IMG/VR virus record: IMGVR_UViG_3300029258_002017
Coordinates: 1-45,233 of that record
Length of the DNA stretch: 45,233 nucleotides
Strand: one strand, 5' to 3'
DNA from: a virus
A program made the position numbers and the translations under genes. The notes under the pieces are model-generated. The model searched no databases. It was not told the DNA's origin and saw nothing but the letters and a program-made list of their open reading frames with translations. Shown one piece after another: positions 1 to 7,431 of the stretch. Every line of letters starts with the position of its first letter. The stretch's first letter is position 1.

Positions 1-51
1 AGCCTCGAAGCTCGCGCATTTTTCAGGATGCAAATGGAGCGGAAAAACGGA

Positions 52-1536
52 ATGGGTAACGACATGTCCACAGGCCTGCCATCGCAATTTATCAGGGACT
101 GCCTGTTCGCCAACGAGCTGGGCGATGGAACCTTGTATGCCGCCCTGCAGGATGGAAAATTCGTTTTCAACAAATCGGCGCAGGAATGGATGGCATGGTC
201 TGAGCATTTTTGGCAACTGGACGAACTCGATTTGTCCCACATTGCCGTTGAATCGGTCGCCCTTGCCTACCTGGAGGAGGCCCATCGGCTGGTAGACCAG
301 ATCGACCAGGCCATTTCCCACAAAGACAAAGATGCTCAATCCAGTTTGGAGCATATCCAAAAAGAGATCTACAACCGGGTTAAACGCCTTCGATCCGACC
401 GAGGCCGTCTCAACTGCCTGCGTATGGCCCACCTCAACAACGCCAAACCCCTCGCCATCCTCGGAGAGCAGCTCGATCAGGACCCCTGGCTACTCGCATG
501 CGCCAACGGGGTGATCGACCTGCGTACCGGTGAGCTCCGCCCAGGACGCCCTACCGACTACCTGAGCAAAGCTTCGCCAATACAATGGACCGCCATCGAT
601 ACCCCCTGCCCCACCTGGGACAAGACCCTGTCTGAGATTTTCGCCGGCGGGGACGAGCTTATCTCCTACGTCAACCGCCTTTTTGGCTACGCCGTGACCG
701 GTGTGCCCAAGGAGAACATCCTTCCGATCCTCTGGGGACAGGGCCGCAACGGAAAGACCACCATTGTCGAGACCATCTCCCGGGTTCTGGGTCCCCTGGC
801 GGCTCCCATTCAATCCGAAATGCTCCTGGATCAGGGCCGCAGCCGCAACAGTGCAGGCCCGTCTCCCGACATTATGGCCCTTCGCGGCCTTCGCATGGCC
901 TTTGCATCCGAGGCGGATGAGGACCGCAAGTTCTCCCCCAGCCGCATTAAATGGCTGTCCGGCTCCGACACCCTGGTGGGCCGCTCGCCCCATGACCGCC
1001 GCGAGACCCATTTCAGGCCCACCCATACCCTGATCCTGTTGACCAACCACAAGCCCCACGCGCCGGCCTCTGATTTCGCCTTTTGGGAACGGGTCCACCT
1101 GATCCCCTTCAACTACAGCTTTGTTGACCGCGAACCCCAAAAGGAAAACGAGTTCAAAGCCGACAAAGACCTGGGCGAAAAGCTCCAGGCCGAGGCGTCC
1201 GGCATTTTGGCCTGGCTGGTCCGCGGATGTCTCAAGTGGCAACAGATCGGCCTCGCCCCTCCAGAGGTGATCCGCCAGGCCACCGAAGAATATCGCCGCG
1301 ATGAGGACCTCCTCGCCGACTTCATCGAGGAACGCTGTTACATCTCCCCCGAATCCCGCGTCCAGGCATCCGATTTGTACGATGCCTTCAAGGCCTGGTT
1401 TGAGGAAAACGTCTCCAAGAAGGCCAGCATCAGTCAGAAGAAATTCGGAAAACTCATGAAAGGCCGGTTTGAAAAAGTCAAATCCGGCATTTTTTACTAT
1501 CAAGGGCTTAGACTGCTCACCCAAGGGGCGCAATAA
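52..1536 (+). CDS. Phage D5/P4-type helicase-primase
   Basis: Superfamily 3-type helicase of the P4/D5 phage primase family, which unwinds DNA at the phage replication fork. The Walker A motif GQGRNGKTT lies near residues 229-237 counted from the start at 52, and an acidic Walker B-like stretch (FASEADEDR) follows about 50 residues later. The N-terminal half resembles the D5_N region, and the C-terminus (DLLADFIEERC onward) resembles the small helical domain usual in this family. The reading frame is open to the left edge, with possible starts at 28, 52 and 64. I chose 52 because a GGAG lies about 12 nt upstream and because a frame entering from the right end of the window, if circular, would stop at 57-59. 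The length (about 494 aa) suits a stand-alone helicase; the primase is a separate gene at 1969. Confidence 0.88.
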   Translation: MGNDMSTGLPSQFIRDCLFANELGDGTLYAALQDGKFVFNKSAQEWMAWSEHFWQLDELDLSHIAVESVALAYLEEAHRLVDQIDQAISHKDKDAQSSLEHIQKEIYNRVKRLRSDRGRLNCLRMAHLNNAKPLAILGEQLDQDPWLLACANGVIDLRTGELRPGRPTDYLSKASPIQWTAIDTPCPTWDKTLSEIFAGGDELISYVNRLFGYAVTGVPKENILPILWGQGRNGKTTIVETISRVLGPLAAPIQSEMLLDQGRSRNSAGPSPDIMALRGLRMAFASEADEDRKFSPSRIKWLSGSDTLVGRSPHDRRETHFRPTHTLILLTNHKPHAPASDFAFWERVHLIPFNYSFVDREPQKENEFKADKDLGEKLQAEASGILAWLVRGCLKWQQIGLAPPEVIRQATEEYRRDEDLLADFIEERCYISPESRVQASDLYDAFKAWFEENVSKKASISQKKFGKLMKGRFEKVKSGIFYYQGLRLLTQGAQ

Positions 1537-1774
1537 TGGGACGAATGGGACCATTGGACGATCCACGCCTATATAGCCGGTATTTCAAAAACCCAGTTTT
1601 GTTTTTTCTATCATATAGGCGTTTTATAGTCCAATCATCCCTAAGAGATATATATAAAAAGAAGGTAAGTATTTAATATGTTTATGAATAGAGCTTTTTT
1701 TTATCAAACTGAAAGCTGCATCGACCGATTCAATGGTCCAAACCGCCACTTTTGCCTGTTTTGGAGGTGCATAT
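1537..1774. other. AT-rich gap with short repeats; candidate replication origin
   Basis: No gene is supported here. The gap sits between helicase and primase and is much richer in A/T than its surroundings (notably 1640-1690). It begins with three head-to-tail near-copies of a nine-base unit (ATGGGACGA, ATGGGACCA, TTGGACGA at 1536-1561). It also holds nested inverted repeats: ATTGGAC (1553-1559) with GTCCAAT (1629-1635), enclosing CGCCTATAT (1566-1574) with ATATAGGCG (1613-1621). GGACCATT (1548-1555) is complementary to AATGGTCC (1732-1739). Iteron-like repeats plus an AT-rich tract beside replication genes fit an origin or an operator region; this is inference. Confidence 0.35.
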
Positions 1775-1972
1775 ATGGCAGCAACCTGTAAAGCCTGCGG
1801 CGCAAAACTGCTCTGGGTAGACACCGCAGCCGGTAAAAAAATGCCCCTGAACGCCGCCCCGTTCAAGGCCGTCCAGGTCAAGGAGGGCATTGGCCAGGTG
1901 ATCGACGTGTATATGCCCCACTGGGCCACCTGCCCCAAGGCGCAGACCTTTAAAAAGGATTCATCGAAATGA
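1775..1972 (+). CDS. Small zinc-ribbon protein
   Basis: A 65-residue protein starting MAATCKACGAK. The start at 1775 is preceded by a good GGAGGT at 1763-1768. An upstream in-frame ATG at 1733 has no ribosome site. The CxxC pair near residues 5-8 and a downstream HWATCP motif suggest one zinc-binding knuckle of C-C-H-C type. Its stop overlaps the primase start by 4 nt (ATGA), so the two are probably co-translated. Similar small zinc-ribbon proteins are common in phage replication operons; the exact role is unknown. Confidence 0.75.
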   Translation: MAATCKACGAKLLWVDTAAGKKMPLNAAPFKAVQVKEGIGQVIDVYMPHWATCPKAQTFKKDSSK

Positions 1973-3135
1973 CCACCAACGTCCTCGACCTCGCCGAAAA
2001 ATACGTTGTCGCCAAAAAGGTGTCCTCCAACAAGGGCGGCGAATACCATTCCCCCTGCCCTGGTTGCCATGGCAAGGACCGCTTTCACATCTGGCCCGAG
2101 GAAAACAACGGTGAAGGATCCTACTGGTGCCGCCAGTGCAACAAGACTGGCGACGCCATCCAGTTCTTGCGAGACTTCGAAAATCTCTCGTTTCAGGAAG
2201 CCTGCGCCCGCCTGGGTAAAGAGATCGAGCGCAAACGCCCCCAGCCGTTCAAGACGCCACAGATCCCGACTCAACTGCAGGCGCCGCCCCCTTCGGCCTC
2301 CGCTTCCGATTCAAGCGCCCCTTCGGCCCCCCCTCGCCGCGCCGCCGCACCCGAGCCCTACGCCCCGGGCCCTGCAACCCCTGGCCCATCTCGTCCATGG
2401 CGCGACAAGGCTGCCGCCTTCGTGGACTGGTGCCACAGCCACCTGATGTATATCCCCCCCACCAACCGCGTTCGGCCAGCCACCCCCGGCGCCATGGAAT
2501 GTCGCGCCTGGCTCGAAGCCCGAGGCATCAACGACATGGAGATGAAACACTTCCGCTTGGGCTTCAACCCCGGCGAAAACGGCGCCGACATCTTCCGCCC
2601 CCGCCAGACCTGGGGCCTCGAACCCGACATCAAGCCCAACGGCCAGCCCAAGCGCCTCTGGTTCCCCATCGGCCTGGTGATCCCGCTCTATTTCGAGGAC
2701 CAGGTCCTGCGCATCCGCATTCGCCGCCCCCATGCCGACGATCCCCCCTACTACATCATTCCCGGCAGCGACATGCGGTGCCTGATGAAGAAGTATCCCT
2801 ATGGCCGGTTCGCCTACACCATCGTGGAGTCGGAGCTCGACGCGATCCTGATCGACAACCAGGCCTCCGACATGACCGGCGTCATCGCCCTGGGCAACGC
2901 ATCGCGCAAACCCGATGTCGTAACATGGGCCGCCCTGTCCACCGCATCATCTATTCTGGTGGCCCTCGATGCCGACAAAGCCGGCCAGGACGCCTCCCAG
3001 TGGTGGCTGGCCCAATACCCACAAGCCCGCCTCTGCCCGGTCCCCCAGGGAAAGGACCCCGGCGAGGCCTACCAGCAGGGCGTGGACATTCGCGCCTGGA
3101 TACAGTCCCACCTGCCGAAAGGATGGTTTCTGTAA
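1969..3135 (+). CDS. Phage DNA primase, CHC2 zinc finger plus Toprim
   Basis: DnaG-type primase that makes RNA primers for phage replication. The N-terminus carries a zinc-binding module with cysteines 30, 33, 54 and 57 (CPGC and CRQC). A proline/alanine-rich linker follows at about residues 95-140. The Toprim core lies at about 281-350: the conserved glutamate is in IVESELDA (about residue 287) and the metal-binding DxD is in ALDADKAGQ (D334, D336). At 388 aa it lacks the C-terminal helicase-binding domain of cellular DnaG, as usual in phages with a separate helicase. It overlaps the upstream zinc-ribbon gene by 4 nt, and its stop is shared with the next start (TAATG). Confidence 0.93.
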   Translation: MTTNVLDLAEKYVVAKKVSSNKGGEYHSPCPGCHGKDRFHIWPEENNGEGSYWCRQCNKTGDAIQFLRDFENLSFQEACARLGKEIERKRPQPFKTPQIPTQLQAPPPSASASDSSAPSAPPRRAAAPEPYAPGPATPGPSRPWRDKAAAFVDWCHSHLMYIPPTNRVRPATPGAMECRAWLEARGINDMEMKHFRLGFNPGENGADIFRPRQTWGLEPDIKPNGQPKRLWFPIGLVIPLYFEDQVLRIRIRRPHADDPPYYIIPGSDMRCLMKKYPYGRFAYTIVESELDAILIDNQASDMTGVIALGNASRKPDVVTWAALSTASSILVALDADKAGQDASQWWLAQYPQARLCPVPQGKDPGEAYQQGVDIRAWIQSHLPKGWFL

Positions 3136-3680
3136 TGGCCGAGGCAGCAATCGATATGAAATCAGATCCGGCGTATTTCTTCTGCGACCGATTGAGCTGC
3201 TGGATGAAGCGCGACCGGTGCGTTCAATACCGCATCATGGCCCGCATGGTCAGAGACGGCCTAAAATCAAACTTTCTCGCCCACAAACGGTATCTATCAT
3301 GCTTGCATTGCGAGCAGGGCGCCCAAATCGAATATCAGACAACAGGGAGGATCGACCCCATGCCAAAACCTACTGAAGCCCCGAGTCTCTCACGAAAACC
3401 ACGACAGCCCGCCTCCAAAGTTCTCACCAACCCGTGTCAGGAATGCGGCAAAAACGAGGCGATCATCGACAAAAACGGGGTTGTCGTCAACACCCTCTGC
3501 CGCGACTGTTTCGCGCAGAAGCGAAAGGATGCCGCATCGACCATCAAGCGGCACCGGCTCAAAGTTGTTCTCGATTTTACTGACCACCCAGCCACCCTCG
3601 ACGCGATCACCTCCAGAGCAAAAGATCAGTTTCGCACCGTCGAGCAGCAGATTATGTGGGATATGGCTCAATTTGGATAA
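3135..3680 (+). CDS. Cysteine-rich zinc-finger protein
   Basis: A 181-residue protein with no clear family assignment. The start at 3135 uses the TAATG overlap with the primase and has AGGATGG upstream. Two cysteine clusters are visible: CDRLSC with a later CLHC in the first 60 residues, and CQECGKNEA with LCRDC in the middle, suggesting two zinc-binding knuckles. A second plausible start lies at 3361 (GGGAGG about 10 nt upstream), which would give a shorter protein holding only the second cluster. The C-terminal part is basic and helical in appearance. A nucleic-acid-binding role is plausible from the replication context. Confidence 0.7.
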   Translation: MAEAAIDMKSDPAYFFCDRLSCWMKRDRCVQYRIMARMVRDGLKSNFLAHKRYLSCLHCEQGAQIEYQTTGRIDPMPKPTEAPSLSRKPRQPASKVLTNPCQECGKNEAIIDKNGVVVNTLCRDCFAQKRKDAASTIKRHRLKVVLDFTDHPATLDAITSRAKDQFRTVEQQIMWDMAQFG

Positions 3681-3762
3681 GTTTAAAGCTGCGGTCGCCG
3701 GCGGCAGGCGCCAGGCGGTCGTTTGGACCTTGGTTTGGATTTTTAAAAGGGGAGGGGAAAAA

Positions 3763-3981
3763 ATGAATCTGAAGGATGCAAAGCTCTGTATCGAATGCGA
3801 TGAGATCTTCGTCGGCGACACCTGCCCTCGGTGTGGGGCGTCTGTGGGCTGGCAATGGGTCCACAAGTGGCTGGAGCCTATCGGCAAACCGAAACCCTGG
3901 CAGACCATGGCGGACCCGTTTGCGTACGATACGCTGATCACTAAGTGTGTGAATGAGTGCCATCGGTTGTCAAACGCTTAA
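3763..3981 (+). CDS. Small zinc-ribbon protein
   Basis: A 72-residue protein. It starts at 3763 after a purine-rich GGGGAGGGG ribosome site; the longer open frame upstream lacks one. CIEC and CPRCGAS motifs form a compact C2-C2 zinc ribbon in the first 35 residues. Tryptophans follow in the middle (WQWVHKW). No family is recognised beyond the zinc ribbon. It sits in a run of small early/replication genes. Confidence 0.68.
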   Translation: MNLKDAKLCIECDEIFVGDTCPRCGASVGWQWVHKWLEPIGKPKPWQTMADPFAYDTLITKCVNECHRLSNA

Positions 3982-3994
3982 CAGGAGATATGGC

Positions 3995-4177
3995 ATGTGG
4001 ATGGCACTCACAGGATTTTTAATAGGGATCTGTCTGACAATCATTGTGTTGGGCATCTGCGCCACATCGGGCAGGTCGGAGCTGGAGATGCAGATCATGG
4101 AGTTGGAAAACATTCTGGCTGACAAACGGGCCGAGTTGGTCCGGTTGAAGATGAGGGACGGCCATGACGCTGGATGA
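3995..4177 (+). CDS. Small membrane protein with coiled coil
   Basis: A 60-residue protein with one N-terminal membrane segment (about residues 3-24, LTGFLIGICLTIIVLG), then a charged helix rich in E, L and K that looks like a short coiled coil. The start at 3995 is preceded by AGGAG at 3983-3987. The membrane-anchor-plus-helix layout recurs in several tiny proteins of this genome (39738, 42586). Function unknown. Confidence 0.6.
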   Translation: MWMALTGFLIGICLTIIVLGICATSGRSELEMQIMELENILADKRAELVRLKMRDGHDAG

Positions 4178-4319
4178 GGTCGACAGGGTCGAGATCTGGT
4201 TTGTGGAGTGGTTCTCCTTTATGCGCACCCTCTCCACATGGCCCGAGGTACGCGACCAGGCCAATGGCCTCATGGACCGCGTCACGGTCGAAATCGAACA
4301 CTGCCGCGCCCACTGTTGA
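4164..4319 (+). CDS. Small hypothetical protein, 51 aa
   Basis: A short frame starting MTLDEVDRVE at 4164, with GAGGGA just upstream, overlapping the 3' end of the preceding gene by 14 nt. The protein is acidic and aromatic-rich (WFVEWFSFMRTLSTWPEV). I do not recognise a family. The coding-type composition, ribosome site and overlap pattern match its neighbours. Confidence 0.5.
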   Translation: MTLDEVDRVEIWFVEWFSFMRTLSTWPEVRDQANGLMDRVTVEIEHCRAHC

Positions 4320-4371
4320 CCCGACGCGTGAGCGGTGCTGGAGGCATGCGATAAGAAATGACGGCATGTTA

Positions 4372-4390
4372 TCGCGCAGAGGCGCAGAGA
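4372..4390 (+). repeat. Dispersed CGCAGAG repeat, short copy
   Basis: A truncated copy (TCGCGCAGAGGCGCAGAGA) of a motif that recurs at 6729, 9219, 11397, 11465 and 33813. It sits in the spacer before the 4408 gene. Confidence 0.7.
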
Positions 4391-4407
4391 ACAAAAGGAG
4401 AAAATCG

Positions 4408-4626
4408 ATGAAAGAAAAGGATTATTGCGGAAGCCAAATGGCTCAAATAGTGGTGGAACACATGGCCGTTGGGGTGGAGGCAGCATACGACTTTAGGGCG
4501 ATCGATCGCAGGTATGTCGCTGAAAAACTTCGAGACATGGCTGACATCCTGGAAAAGCGAAAAGCAACCAATAAGGTCTCAAGCAGGACTGTTAAAGGGA
4601 GGAACGTAAATGGCCAGCCTCAATAA
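4408..4626 (+). CDS. Small hypothetical protein, 72 aa
   Basis: Starts MKEKDYCGSQ at 4408 with AGGAG at 4396-4400; the longer upstream frame is out of character and lacks a ribosome site. The protein is helical-looking and charged (YVAEKLRDMADILEKRK) with a basic tail. It overlaps the ssb start by 17 nt, so translation is probably coupled to SSB. No known family recognised. Confidence 0.65.
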   Translation: MKEKDYCGSQMAQIVVEHMAVGVEAAYDFRAIDRRYVAEKLRDMADILEKRKATNKVSSRTVKGRNVNGQPQ

Positions 4627-5038
4627 AGTCCATATTATTGGCCGCCTCGGGAAGGACCCGGAGTTGGCGTACACGAACGACGGGACTGCGGTGTGCCGTC
4701 TGTCGGTGGCCACGTCCGAAACGTGGAAGGACAAAAACACAGGGGAGAAAAAGGAACTGACCGAGTGGCACCGGATCACCTTTTGGCGCCGCCTGGCCGA
4801 GATCTGTCACGAATATCTCCGCAAGGGGGCGTTGATCTATGTGGAGGGGAAGCTCCAGACCCGCAGCTACGAAAAGGACGGGGACAAGCGGTATTCAACC
4901 GACATTATCGCCCAGTCCATGCAAATGCTCGACACGCGCGGCGCCGGGCAGACGGCCTCCCGCGACTATTACGGTGACCCCCCTCCCGAACGCGCCCCTG
5001 CTGCAACCGCGCCGCCGGAGGATGATATTCCGTTTTAA
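4610..5038 (+). CDS. ssb: Single-stranded DNA-binding protein
   Basis: Bacterial-type SSB with one OB fold (about residues 1-105), recognised from its start (ASLNKVHIIGRLGKDPE), the central WHRI..F, and the later LIYVEGKLQTRSYE strand. A short flexible linker leads to the acidic tip DDIPF, the standard protein-docking tail that recruits replication and repair partners. At 142 aa it is slightly shorter than host SSBs. A strong GGGAGG lies upstream. It coats ssDNA during phage replication and recombination. Confidence 0.96.
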   Translation: MASLNKVHIIGRLGKDPELAYTNDGTAVCRLSVATSETWKDKNTGEKKELTEWHRITFWRRLAEICHEYLRKGALIYVEGKLQTRSYEKDGDKRYSTDIIAQSMQMLDTRGAGQTASRDYYGDPPPERAPAATAPPEDDIPF

Positions 5039-5052
5039 AGGAGAATAAGGCA

Positions 5053-5235
5053 ATGATGCTATCGTCTCTAAGGCAAAACGTCGTTGAGGGCGATATCGAT
5101 GCGTCCCTGGAAGTAATCGCCGACTTTCACGACTGGTTTCGTATCCGTCTGTTTATGGTCGGCGAAATGGAAGGTGTTATCAATGAAAAATTTCGCATCT
5201 ATGGAACTGCAAGAAACACATTGGGGTTAGACTGA
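5053..5235 (+). CDS. Small hypothetical protein, 60 aa
   Basis: Begins MMLSSLRQNV with AAGGAG about 10 nt upstream. It could also start at the second Met, 5056. It looks mostly helical and acidic (EGDIDASLEVIADFHDWF). No family recognised. It lies between ssb and a small HTH-like gene with a 1-nt gap to the next start, so it is probably part of the same operon. Confidence 0.6.
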   Translation: MMLSSLRQNVVEGDIDASLEVIADFHDWFRIRLFMVGEMEGVINEKFRIYGTARNTLGLD

Positions 5236-5236
5236 T

Positions 5237-5506
5237 ATGGCTGAAACCAACACACCCGCCGTGGTCATTACCGACCAGGCGTTCAACGCGCTCATGCTGG
5301 TGGCCGAGGAAGGGATGTCCAAGGAGCAGGCGGCCTATTCCCTTCAACTGGCCCCGTGGGAAGTGAATTACCACATCAAACAAACCCTCTACCTCATCGA
5401 CCAGGCCCGGCGAAACGGCTTCCGCGTCATGCGCACGCGCACCCAGCCCAGCCAGCGACCGCTGCCAATGACCGATGCAGACCCTAACAAGGAACCATAC
5501 CTATGA
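5237..5506 (+). CDS. Small HTH-like protein
   Basis: An 89-residue protein. Residues about 10-55 (ITDQAFNALMLVAEEGMSK, then AAYSLQL..WEVNYHIKQT) look like a helix-turn-helix of the kind in sigma-region-4 or LuxR-type domains: a helix, EGMS turn, AAYSL, and a recognition-like helix. The tail is basic and proline-rich. It overlaps the next gene by 4 nt (ATGA). It may be a transcription factor for later genes; the fold call is from pattern only. Confidence 0.6.
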   Translation: MAETNTPAVVITDQAFNALMLVAEEGMSKEQAAYSLQLAPWEVNYHIKQTLYLIDQARRNGFRVMRTRTQPSQRPLPMTDADPNKEPYL

Positions 5507-5949
5507 AACCCAAAGCTGTCATGGATTCGAAAGAATGCCGTCGCTGCGGCCAAACAAAGCCAATAGCGGCCTTTCCAACGAAAAAAGGCCACATCTGCCG
5601 CGAGTGTTGCAACACGCAGGCACGAATCAAACGGGGCCGCCCTGCCGCATTACCGAAACGATCCTGCAAATATTGCGGGGCCGATATTACCCGCACTCAA
5701 TACCGCAGGACCGTGTGCGACGCCCCCGACTGCCAATACCGTTGGAAACGGGAGCTTTATTTGCGACACCAGGGACCCCCCAAAAACCCGCGACCGAAAA
5801 AAGACCCGGCGCCGCAAAAGCCCCGCCGCAAGTGCCGACTGTGCGGCCACGATATCATGAACAATAACTGGTTTTTCTGCGCCGACTGTTACGAAAATCA
5901 TGTGTCATTTGCAAAACGCCGCATCGATGGCGACTGGCTGTATGTGTGA
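5503..5949 (+). CDS. Multi-zinc-finger protein
   Basis: A 148-residue, strongly basic protein with three cysteine clusters: CRRCGQ...CRECC (about residues 12-36), CKYCGAD...CDAPDC (about 55-77), and CRLCGHD...CADC (about 112-130). The first resembles the zinc-knuckle domains seen in some phage HNH-type proteins, but no HNH motif is visible, so I call it a zinc-finger protein of unknown role. Start coupled to the previous gene by ATGA. It probably binds nucleic acid. Confidence 0.68.
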   Translation: MKPKAVMDSKECRRCGQTKPIAAFPTKKGHICRECCNTQARIKRGRPAALPKRSCKYCGADITRTQYRRTVCDAPDCQYRWKRELYLRHQGPPKNPRPKKDPAPQKPRRKCRLCGHDIMNNNWFFCADCYENHVSFAKRRIDGDWLYV

Positions 5950-6017
5950 CATGCAGACACTAACCCGACTCAACCCATCCATCCGGTCTGGCGGGGCCGA
6001 TGTACAGGAGTGCCCCC

Positions 6018-6728
6018 ATGACAGACCGATTGAACCGATTACTGGAAATCGCGGGCGACACCGACAAGGTGGAGCTCAAGATCTGCCACAACGCCACCGT
6101 TTCCTGTTTAAAGGCCTACAACGACGATCCCACGGCTGCCCGCAAGCGCGACCTGGATGCGGCCCGCGCAGGCCTGGCCGAGGCCATCGACCGCATGTGG
6201 CCGATCTACCACCCCGAGGCCGAGCGGTTCCCGAATGTCCTGGCCGTGGTGGCCTACCTCAAAAGCCAGGGGTTCAAGATTGCAAAATCCAAGATCTACA
6301 AAGACCGCAAAGACCACCAGATCCGCGTTCAACCCGATGGATCGGTGCTCAAAAAGGATGCCGATGCCTATGCCAAAACCCTCAAGCTGTTGGGCGACCC
6401 ACTCAAAGGCCTGGAGGAAGCCCAGCGCAAAAAGCTGGAGCTGGAAACCCTCAAACTCGAAAAGCAGACCCAAATCCTGACCCACGAACTCAAAGTGAAA
6501 GAAGGCCTGTTTGTCCCCCGGGACGAGGCGGACCTCACCCGCGCCGCCGCCATCAGCGTCATCGAGGCCAATGTCCGCAACCTGCACCTGACCTGCGCAG
6601 GCGACTGGATCGGCATTGTCTCCGGCGACCCGGCATCCACGGCCCCCCTCATCGATGCCATGGGCCAGCAGTTGGACGACCTTTTCAACCGCTTAAGCCA
6701 GGCCGGCGAATTTCAGCTAACCCTATAA
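6018..6728 (+). CDS. Terminase small subunit, Nu1-like
   Basis: A 236-residue protein starting MTDRLNRLLE after CAGGAG at 6005-6010. Residues about 75-100 (FPNVLAVVAYLKSQGFKIAKSKIYKD) look like the winged helix-turn-helix of gpNu1 that binds packaging sites on phage DNA. A long charged helix follows (EEAQRKKLELETLKLEKQTQ). The C-terminal domain (VPRDEADLTRAAAI...GDPASTAPLIDAM) matches the usual layout of this family. It recognises the phage genome and loads the large subunit. Unusually, the large subunit (9258) is 2.5 kb downstream. Confidence 0.72.
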   Translation: MTDRLNRLLEIAGDTDKVELKICHNATVSCLKAYNDDPTAARKRDLDAARAGLAEAIDRMWPIYHPEAERFPNVLAVVAYLKSQGFKIAKSKIYKDRKDHQIRVQPDGSVLKKDADAYAKTLKLLGDPLKGLEEAQRKKLELETLKLEKQTQILTHELKVKEGLFVPRDEADLTRAAAISVIEANVRNLHLTCAGDWIGIVSGDPASTAPLIDAMGQQLDDLFNRLSQAGEFQLTL

Positions 6729-6758
6729 TCTCGCGCAGAGACGCAGAGGCGCAGAGAA
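6729..6758 (+). repeat. Dispersed CGCAGAG repeat
   Basis: Full-length copy reading TCTCGCGCAGAGACGCAGAG onward. It begins at the terS stop codon and ends about 30 nt before a strong promoter. Confidence 0.8.
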
Positions 6759-6787
6759 ATTGATAAACTGTATCGTTCAAAAAAAGG

Positions 6788-6816
6788 TTGACAGCATCTC
6801 CGGTTTGGGCTATAAA
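6788..6816 (+). promoter_or_regulatory. Sigma70 promoter, near consensus
   Basis: TTGACA at 6788-6793, a 17-nt spacer, and TATAAA at 6811-6816: one mismatch from consensus with ideal spacing. It would start transcription at about 6822-6825, ahead of the candidate RNA and the 7027 gene. Confidence 0.8.
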
Positions 6817-6822
6817 GGAAGC

Positions 6823-6983
6823 TCTCAAACCGTAGGTGCGCCCTTGTCTCCGTGTCTGATGTCGGCTACGGAAAGGGGGGTAAGCCAATTTAAGAGCGAG
6901 CTGTTGCGGCTCGAGTGGCCCGGATACCGCGAGGTCTGGGGCGTTCCTACGGACGTGAGAACCACTCGGGCCGCTTTATTTTT
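6823..6983 (+). ncRNA. Candidate structured small RNA or mRNA leader
   Basis: Begins at the expected start of the 6788 promoter and has no convincing coding frame. A 5' domain is closed by GCTCT (6821-6825) with AGAGC (6892-6896) and encloses CCCTT/AAGGG and TCCGT/ACGGA helices. The 3' domain is a 13-bp stem (6906-6918 with 6962-6974, one G-U) with a 43-nt loop, followed directly by TTTATTTTT (6975-6983), as in an intrinsic terminator. No known RNA family recognised; it may be a free small RNA or an attenuator for the 7027-8195 genes. Confidence 0.5.
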
Positions 6984-7026
6984 AGGGCTCGGCGATATCA
7001 ACTCTCAAATCGTAGGAGGTTCCATC

Positions 7027-7431
7027 ATGCCCAAAAAGGACACATCTGAGCGTATTGTCCCCTGTTACATCCGCCCCGAAACCCAACTAAAAGAAATCAT
7101 CTCTGCCGATGGCGATTCCGTCTACATGTCGCCCTATGGTTATGCGGTCTACACGTATGCCGTCGAATTGGAGTTTTGGCTGTCGTGTTGGATTAGCCAA
7201 CTCAACCAGGTGGTTGAACTCTTCGACAACGCCCCCCACCAAACCGTAATGGATATATTGGAAACCCACTTATCGGCATTCACCAGGGAAAAAGACGAGC
7301 TTTTCAACGCAATCGACCAAGAGGTAGGAGAAATCGAGGTCGAAATGATCGGCGCCAACCGCTCCACCTGGCGCGTCAACCGCGTGGTGGGTGCACGAAT
7401 AAAACCAGCAGAGAAGGAGAAACCTCAATGA
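7027..7431 (+). CDS. Hypothetical phage protein, 134 aa
   Basis: Starts MPKKDTSERI at 7027 with TAGGAGG about 6 nt upstream. The longer open frame back to 6760 overlaps the promoter and RNA structure and has no ribosome site. The protein has an aromatic central part (YMSPYGYAVYTYAVELEFW) then a helical part with the sequence FTREKDELFNAIDQE. No family recognised. It is coupled by ATGA to the ParB-like gene, so the two may act together. Confidence 0.7.
   Translation: MPKKDTSERIVPCYIRPETQLKEIISADGDSVYMSPYGYAVYTYAVELEFWLSCWISQLNQVVELFDNAPHQTVMDILETHLSAFTREKDELFNAIDQEVGEIEVEMIGANRSTWRVNRVVGARIKPAEKEKPQ

Noticed and set aside
490-1566. Long - strand open frame opposite the helicase gene
   Set aside because: It mirrors a strongly supported helicase gene; GC-rich coding DNA often leaves such frames open, and no motif or ribosome site supports it.
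6760-7026. N-terminal extension of the 7027 protein
   Set aside because: Covers the sigma70 promoter and the paired RNA region, has no ribosome site, and the sequence looks non-coding; the start at 7027 has a perfect one.
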